A DNA stretch of 64,000 nucleotides from Phycomyces nitens (Eukaryota; Mucoromycota; Mucoromycetes; Mucorales; Phycomycetaceae): NCBI GenBank assembly GCA_022702545.1, contig JAHRBC010000001.1, positions 9,610,001 through 9,674,000 on the forward strand. The letters run 5' to 3'. Position 1 is the first letter of the stretch; every line of letters starts with the position of its first letter. Positions 58,801 to 64,000 of the stretch are shown piece by piece. The notes beneath the pieces were generated by a model that worked only from the letters and a program-made list of their open reading frames with translations, did no database searches and was not told the DNA's origin. Both the position numbers and the translations under genes were made by a program.

Positions 58801-58927
58801 TTTATTTACCCTAAACGTTCTATTTGGTAGTGATCTATTGCAAAACTTATCCAAATGGCAAAAACAAATAGATCGAAACTTGCAAGCTTTTTTAAAGGCA
58901 ATTAAAACTCCTCCGAGTCTACCAAAA
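55812..58927. other. AT-rich region without a convincing gene
   Basis: Several short frames on both strands (longest 57323-57769, minus, 148 codons, Lys/Arg/Tyr-rich) have no recognisable motif. A doublet GTTAGGGTGGTTAGGGTGG lies near 56073-56091. A run of ATT units sits near 56266-56285. Treated as intergenic sequence next to the insertion site of element E. Confidence 0.5.
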
Positions 58928-59245
58928 TGTCGTTCCTGATCTAGGCTATCTTCCAATTCACTGTAAACGTAGTCGAATTGGTCAAGCTTTAATACACAGG
59001 AGTATTCAAAATAAGAGAGAGGATAAAAGATAATTTTTATTGTTTTGAATTTGGATATCTTATATAGTTTTCTAAATGATTATTCATCTTTGACTACACT
59101 GAAGAGGTGTCTAATGTTCTTACAAAATTATTATAAACGGATTACAAATTTCTGTAATTACAAACAGATGAATAATCATTTCAAATCATGCCTCATTTGT
59201 AAAGACAAGTCACTAGAGCTTGTTTCACCAAAATTAGGCACGACA
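58928..59245 (-). repeat. 3' LTR of element E
   Basis: 318 bp, TGTCGTTCC at the left and GGCACGACA at the right, so it has 5-bp inverted ends (TGTCG/CGACA). The purine tract GGAAGGGTGA abuts it and overlaps the pol stop. CAAAA (58923-58927) should be the target duplication, but the other copy is off-window. Confidence 0.92.
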
Positions 59246-62200
59246 TCACCCTTCCGAAACTGTTGATAGTCCTCGATCAACCAAGGGAGAGTCCAAAAGA
59301 GCAAGTGGCAAGGAAGAGGTAGGATTAATGGACAAGTCATGACGCATTTGGGAGCGAGAAACAGTGGGGTGGTACCAAGTCTTGTCAAAATCGTTAGATT
59401 TTGCAATTTTCAACCGATCAGCATGAACCCAAGACTTGTAAGGGACACCTTCCACAGTGGTAATCTTGTAAATATTGGTGTCAGGGTTCTTGTCTACCAC
59501 AATATACGGGCCCATCCAGTTATACTCGAGACCAAACTTGTTCTCATGACGAAGTAACAAGTATTCACCAATGGCAAATTGATGCGGTTTCATGATCGAA
59601 TCCCAGCGGTCCTTGTCTTGTTGACTGATATTAGTTACACGAGCTTCGGCATCTTGGCGAGCTTGACGAAGTTGGCGCAAAAAGGGAGAGAGCTGTCGGC
59701 CAGAACTTGCGGATCTTCAGGAAGCGATGAGTCGAGAGATGGCCTTAGGAAATCACCAGGTAATCTTGGTTCACGGCCATATGTTAAGAAGAAAGGACTG
59801 AAACCAGTGGTACGGTGTTTACGGATTCGGCAGGCAAACAATGCAGATTCCAGATACTCGTCCCAACGATGGATAGCTCCATTTACATACTTGCGTAACA
59901 TCTGCTTAAGGATACCATTGAGGCGTTCGCATTTGCCATTTGTGCGCGGGTGGAAAGCAGAAGTCAACTTGTGGTGGAGCTTAATCTTCTTGATGTAATA
60001 AGCTAGGATCTGGGACATGAAATTCGGACCACGGTCTGTTAAGATCTCATCAGGGCAACCAAAACGCATCACAATTTCTTCATATAAGAACTTGGCAATG
60101 GCTTCACCAGTGGCATCAGGAACCGCGCGAGCAATCGGCCAGTTTGTAGCATAGTCCACAGCCACGAGGATCCAGCGATTTCCTTGAGCAGTAGTAGGCA
60201 ATTCACCGATGAAATCAAGGTGCCATCGAGAGAACGCAGGAGGCACATCCAAGGGTATCATCGGAGCATGGTGGACATTTCTCTCAGCATTCGATGCTAA
60301 CTGGCACTCTGGACACTTGGTAAGCCATTCTTGGATCTGACTTCTCATTCCCGGCCACCACCAACGTTTCTTCATCAAATCATAAACAGTAGTTTCCCCA
60401 GCGTGACCAAATCCAGTATGGAAACTGTTTACTAAATCAGCCCGTTTTGCAAAGAGGGCGAATCTGATTTCTTGTACTTTGTCACTGGCTTTGACAAGTC
60501 TAAACACCTTCTGATCTCGGACCACAAAGTTCTTGCGCTGTTTGCTAAGCAAATCCTTGATCTCTTCTGGCCATTCGTTGTCTGGGCGAGCATAGAATTT
60601 CGGCCAGTCAGCAGTGTCAGAAGTAGGCATTGCGTACAGATAGTCAGGCTCCATTGATTCTACCTCGGACACGTTGGATTCAGGGCCATCCAAACGGGAG
60701 AGAACATCTGGGACACCATTCTCTTTTCCAGGCTTGTACTGTATTATGGGATCATATAACTCAAACTCGGCTATCCATCGCACTAGTCTTGGAGTGGGCT
60801 TGACTTGGCTTCGGAAGTATTTGAGTGGGAGATGGTCCGTGAACACCGTGAACGGCTTTCCCTCGATCATGCAACGCCATGTGCGAAGTGCGTGCAAGAT
60901 TCCGAGTAGCTCACGTTCTTGGGCAGGGTAGGATCTTTCGGCAGTGGACAACTTCTTCGACTCATAAGCCAACGGCTTCCATACTCCTTCTTCGTCTTCT
61001 TGCAGTAACACAGCACCAACGCCAAAATCGGAAGCATCGGTTTCAATCCGAAACGGCTTGTCCATGTCTGGGGCCAAGAGAACGGGAGCAGAACTGAGCT
61101 TATCTTTCAAGATATCAAAACTGGTCTGACAAACATCTGTCCAAACAATGGGGCGTTTCTTGGGACCAACTCCTTTGGTTAAATCAGTTAGCGGGGCAGC
61201 AATTCCAGCAAATCCGGGTATAAACCGACGGTAGTGTTGAGCAAGTCCAATAAACTGCCTAACTTCTTGAACATTGTTTGGAGGGGTCCAGTCTTGAATG
61301 GTTTTGATCTTGTCCGGGGAAGGGAGGATACCTTTTGCGGAGACTTGAAAACCCAGGAAGGTAAGCTCCTTCTTGTTAAACTCGCACTTCTTCTGGTTTG
61401 CGATCAGCTTGGCTTCTCGTAACCGATTCAGTACATGGCGGACATGCTTCTCGTGTTCTTCTGGTGTCTTACTGAAGATCAGAATATCATCCAAGTAAAC
61501 CAATGCAAAGTCATCCAAGCAGTCGCCAAGAACCTTGTTCATCAAGTGCTGGAAAGTGGGCGGGGCATTGGTCAATCCAAAAGGAAGTACCAGGAACTCA
61601 TATTGGCCATATCTTGTATTGAACGCGGTTTTCGGTACATCTGATTGTTGAATGCGAACCTGGTGATAGCCACTGCGCAGATCCAGACTTGTAAAGTGAT
61701 TGGCACCTTTTAAACGCTCCAAACACTCATCAATGCGGGGTAATGGGTGGTTATTCCTTATTGTGACCTTGTTCAAAGCACGATAATCGACGCACATGCG
61801 CATCTCTCCATTCTTCTTCTTCACAAACAGAATCGGCGCACCCCATGGTGATGAGCTCGGACGAATGAGGCCCAGGTCCAGTAGTTCTTTCAGCTGTCTC
61901 TTCAACTCATCTAGCTCGCGAGGGCTCATTTTAAATGGCGGTTTGTTTGTAGGCTGTGCATCTCCAGTGTTTATTACATGCTGAACTTCGCGATCTGGCG
62001 GCAACCCAGGCAATCCATCTTGAAACACGTCACTGAACTCTTTGACCAGATCATTCCACTGGGAATCATCATTGTTCGTGTTCAGTTTACTCTTGATGTG
62101 TAGCAGAAAACACGCGGCCTCCTCCTTGCCAACGAGTTTCTGTACTTGCTTTGCAGATACCAGGTAATTTAGTTGCGGCTTCACCTTTCGCGGACACTGG

Positions 62201-62766
62201 GGTTGTAGGACAAATTCAACACCATTACGATGGAGGTACCAGGTATCCGTTTGCCAATCAGGAATGGGCCTTGCTTGTTGTAACCATGTTCGACCAAGAA
62301 TTAGATCGAACTTTGTCGGGAATACATAAGCATCGATTGTATCGGTATATCCGCTGAGAGAGAGAGAGAGAGTAGCCTTTTGATCAATGCTAAGTGTGTG
62401 ACCACCGGCTGTTTCCACAGGACGACCACTGATACTGACAAGGTTTTGGGCAGATTGTGCAATCTGAGGGGACACATAGTTCGCACTTGCGCCACTGTCA
62501 ATCAATACCGAAATTAATTTATCATCCAGCATGGCCGGATACAAGGGGAGGTCAGTGTCAACCGCGGCATAGAGTCCTTCGAGGAAGGTCTGGTCAGCCA
62601 TTAAGTGGGGCTCAGTCATCTCTTTAAGGCTTGTGGGAGTATTCAGTAACTCAGGTTCATTGGAGACATAAGAATAGGAATCACAAGTTTCTTTATTAAT
62701 GGCAGTATATGATATTTCATTATTTTTACTGGCCTCTGGGGAGGATTTTTCTTCCATGCTACACAA
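59246..62766 (-). CDS. Pol polyprotein of element E, one frameshift near the C-terminus
   Basis: Main frame 62766-59635 (about 1040 residues), then a second frame to 59246 (TVSEG and stop at the LTR). Protease VLIDSGASANYV and LILGRTWL; RT SLDLRSGYHQ, LPFGLTNAPP and VYLDDILIFS; RNase H ETDASDFGVG and TDHLPLKYF; integrase zinc site (H...H, CPEC), WHLDFIGELP, LTDRGPNF and NGKCERLN; and an SH3-like tail with WMGPYIV. The frames join if the T5 run (A5 at 59679-59683 on plus) had six bases, so this is a recent indel or a homopolymer sequencing error. The frame is open upstream of its first ATG and lies -1 to gag. Confidence 0.93.
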
Positions 62767-62777
62767 CCGACCTCCCG

Positions 62778-63932
62778 TTACGGTTGTGCCTCGCGAAAAC
62801 CCTGCTTCTTGCGGTTCTCCTCATCCAACTGCTTTATAGCAGCCAAGCGCTGCCGGCACTGTCTCTGCATATGCCCGGCCTTGTTGCACCAGTGGCAGAT
62901 CACCTCGGAGCGGTTGTAAGCAGGCTTTCTTTGTTGGAACCGGCGGCGGGAATCGATGGCGTCGATCTCCATGGGCACTGGCTCTTGCATTCTGTACTGT
63001 GATTGGTACTGGTATGGTTGTGGTTGATAATGAAACTGCTGTTGATACTGCTGTGGCTGTGGCTGGTACTGGTACTGCTGCGGCTGATGATAATACACCT
63101 GCGGGTGTCCAAGCTGTCTACTACTTTCGTAGGTTTGCGCCATCTGCATGGCCTCATCGACATCGGTTGGCGTGAGCGTTATCACGTGGAGACGTACTTC
63201 TTGTTGAAGACCACGGACAAATCTATCCTGGGCTTCTTCGTTTGTCATGGAGGGGATCTCCAACTGGATATTTCTGAATTCGTCTACATACTCCAAGACG
63301 GTCCTGGTCTGGGAGAGGTTTGCCAAACGGTCTCTGGCTGAGCGGAGAGTGTGTGCAGGACGGAATTCTTCAATGATTGCCTCTTTGAATGGCTTCCAGG
63401 CGGAGGGATATGATGCCTTGCGTTCCATATGCTGCCACCAGACATCGGCTCGGCCTCGCAGTAAGTTTACTGCGTACAGCATAGTTTTCTCTGCGGTGAA
63501 CTCATAATACTCGGTGTAACGTTCTACGCTTCTTAACCAGCCATCGAGGATCATGGCTGATCGTTCTCCATGGTAACATTCTGGTTGCCGGATTCGTTCT
63601 CCACTGGGTTTCTGGCTGGCAATAGCACGTTTGAAAGCGTCGGCCATAGTGTTGGCCATTTCTGCCATATCGGGATTCTTTGACATAGCTTCAGATTTTC
63701 CGGTTAACGTGGCAACAAGCTTCTTTGCGTGGTGTGACCAATGTTCTTCTCTTTTCTGGGTGGATGGTATTCTCTGCTCACTAGGCAAGAATGGTATTGT
63801 TCGGCTTGACTTGTAACTTGCCACTAGGTTTTCAGGTAATGCTGCTTGGACTCGTTCTTCGATCTCAAAGCGCTGCTTTTCTTCGTTGGTATATTCTTTC
63901 TTGTCTTCAACGGATTGTCTTTCTGGATTCAT
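62778..63932 (-). CDS. Gag protein of element E
   Basis: 384 residues. Retrotrans_gag core (AWKPFKEAIIEEFRP, VLEYVDEFRNIQLEI, RFVRGLQQEVRLHV), then a Tyr/Gln-rich tract (QYQYQPQPQQYQQQ) and a CCHC knuckle CHWCNKAGHMQRQC near the C-terminus. Starts at the first ATG after the primer-binding site. Confidence 0.93.
   Translation of the reverse strand: MNPERQSVEDKKEYTNEEKQRFEIEERVQAALPENLVASYKSSRTIPFLPSEQRIPSTQKREEHWSHHAKKLVATLTGKSEAMSKNPDMAEMANTMADAFKRAIASQKPSGERIRQPECYHGERSAMILDGWLRSVERYTEYYEFTAEKTMLYAVNLLRGRADVWWQHMERKASYPSAWKPFKEAIIEEFRPAHTLRSARDRLANLSQTRTVLEYVDEFRNIQLEIPSMTNEEAQDRFVRGLQQEVRLHVITLTPTDVDEAMQMAQTYESSRQLGHPQVYYHQPQQYQYQPQPQQYQQQFHYQPQPYQYQSQYRMQEPVPMEIDAIDSRRRFQQRKPAYNRSEVICHWCNKAGHMQRQCRQRLAAIKQLDEENRKKQGFREAQP
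62796..62802 (-). other. -1 frameshift heptamer G GGT TTT (gag/pol, element E)
   Basis: In the gag frame: caG GGT TTT, fitting X XXY YYZ, 16 nt before the gag stop. A -1 slip enters the pol frame, which is open from there through the first pol ATG. An alternative is re-initiation at the pol ATG (62757), 20 bases past the gag stop. Confidence 0.65.
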
Positions 63933-63959
63933 AGAGTGTTCTTGGGGAGGATCGTTAAG

Positions 63960-63972
63960 CTTCAGCTACCAA
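63960..63972 (-). other. tRNA-type primer-binding site of element E
   Basis: Minus strand TTGGTAGCTGAAG, one base after the LTR end. Identical to the site of element C. Confidence 0.7.
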
Positions 63973-63973
63973 T

Positions 63974-64000
63974 TGTCGTTCCTGATCTAGGCTATCTTCC
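63974..64000 (-). repeat. 5' LTR of element E, first 27 bases
   Basis: Identical to 58928-58954. The rest lies outside the window. Confidence 0.9.

Larger units (their letters stand above)
58928..64000 (-). mobile_element. Ty3/gypsy element E, nearly complete (5' LTR cut by window)
   Basis: Left (3') LTR 58928-59245, pol 59246-62766, gag 62778-63932, primer site 63960-63972, and the first 27 bases of the right (5') LTR at 63974-64000, identical to the left one over that span. All protease, RT and integrase catalytic motifs look intact. The only lesion seen is one base missing from a homopolymer near the end of pol. No chromodomain. It is not close to families A and B. Confidence 0.95.

Overview
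The window looks like an AT-rich, transposon-laden piece of an early-diverging fungal genome, most likely Mucoromycota (a Mucor/Rhizopus-type organism). That placement is inference. It rests on short GT-AG introns with TACTAAC/CTAAT-like branch points, a ubiquitin-L40 fusion gene with introns, a Tnp2-type CACTA transposase, a FAR1/MULE transposase, several chromodomain Ty3/gypsy elements and a LINE of a type frequent in that phylum. No rRNA, tRNA or CRISPR feature was seen.

Layout. 1-4731: a Ty3/gypsy element (B, minus strand), running off the left edge. 4732-14231: the right part of an autonomous CACTA element with an apparently intact five-exon transposase gene (5704-11156) and a convergent accessory gene. 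A smaller CACTA-type element (X, 6286-8386) sits in one transposase intron, and a solo LTR of family A sits inside X. 14232-32334: a deep nest. A 16.4-kb block (15187-31570) is one Ty3/gypsy element (C, minus strand) split by a complete family A element (15263-20819), a family A solo LTR, two CACTA-like MITEs (Y1, Y2), and two pairs of LTRs inserted inside other LTRs (H1 in F2, F1 in H2). Nearly every insertion is bounded by a readable target-site duplication, so the order of events can be reconstructed. 34.2-39.5 kb: remnant of a fourth gypsy family (D) with a coding minisatellite, a second X copy that serves as an empty site, and a MULE transposase gene with one in-frame stop. 41.2-43.5 kb: a split gene of unknown function carrying a 5'-truncated LINE exactly at a splice donor.

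44.8-55.8 kb is the only stretch of ordinary host genes: a bHLH transcription factor, a HAL4/SAT4-type protein kinase, ubiquitin-L40, possibly a small membrane protein, and an eight-exon FYRN/FYRC protein. From 58928 to the right edge lies another Ty3/gypsy element (E, minus strand), nearly complete, with a -1 frameshift signal between gag and pol.

The most interesting signal is in families A and B. Directly after the 5' LTR neither has a tRNA-type primer-binding site. Each instead has an octamer complementary to an octamer inside its own LTR, and the two octamer pairs covary at two positions between families. This is what Tf1/sushi-type self-priming predicts. Families C and E in the same window carry a tRNA-type site, so both priming modes appear side by side. 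Also notable: a recently inserted family A copy with substitutions at protease and reverse-transcriptase active-site residues, two different -1 frameshift heptamers (B and E) against an in-frame gag-pol fusion (A), and a tendency of LTR elements here to land inside other LTRs.
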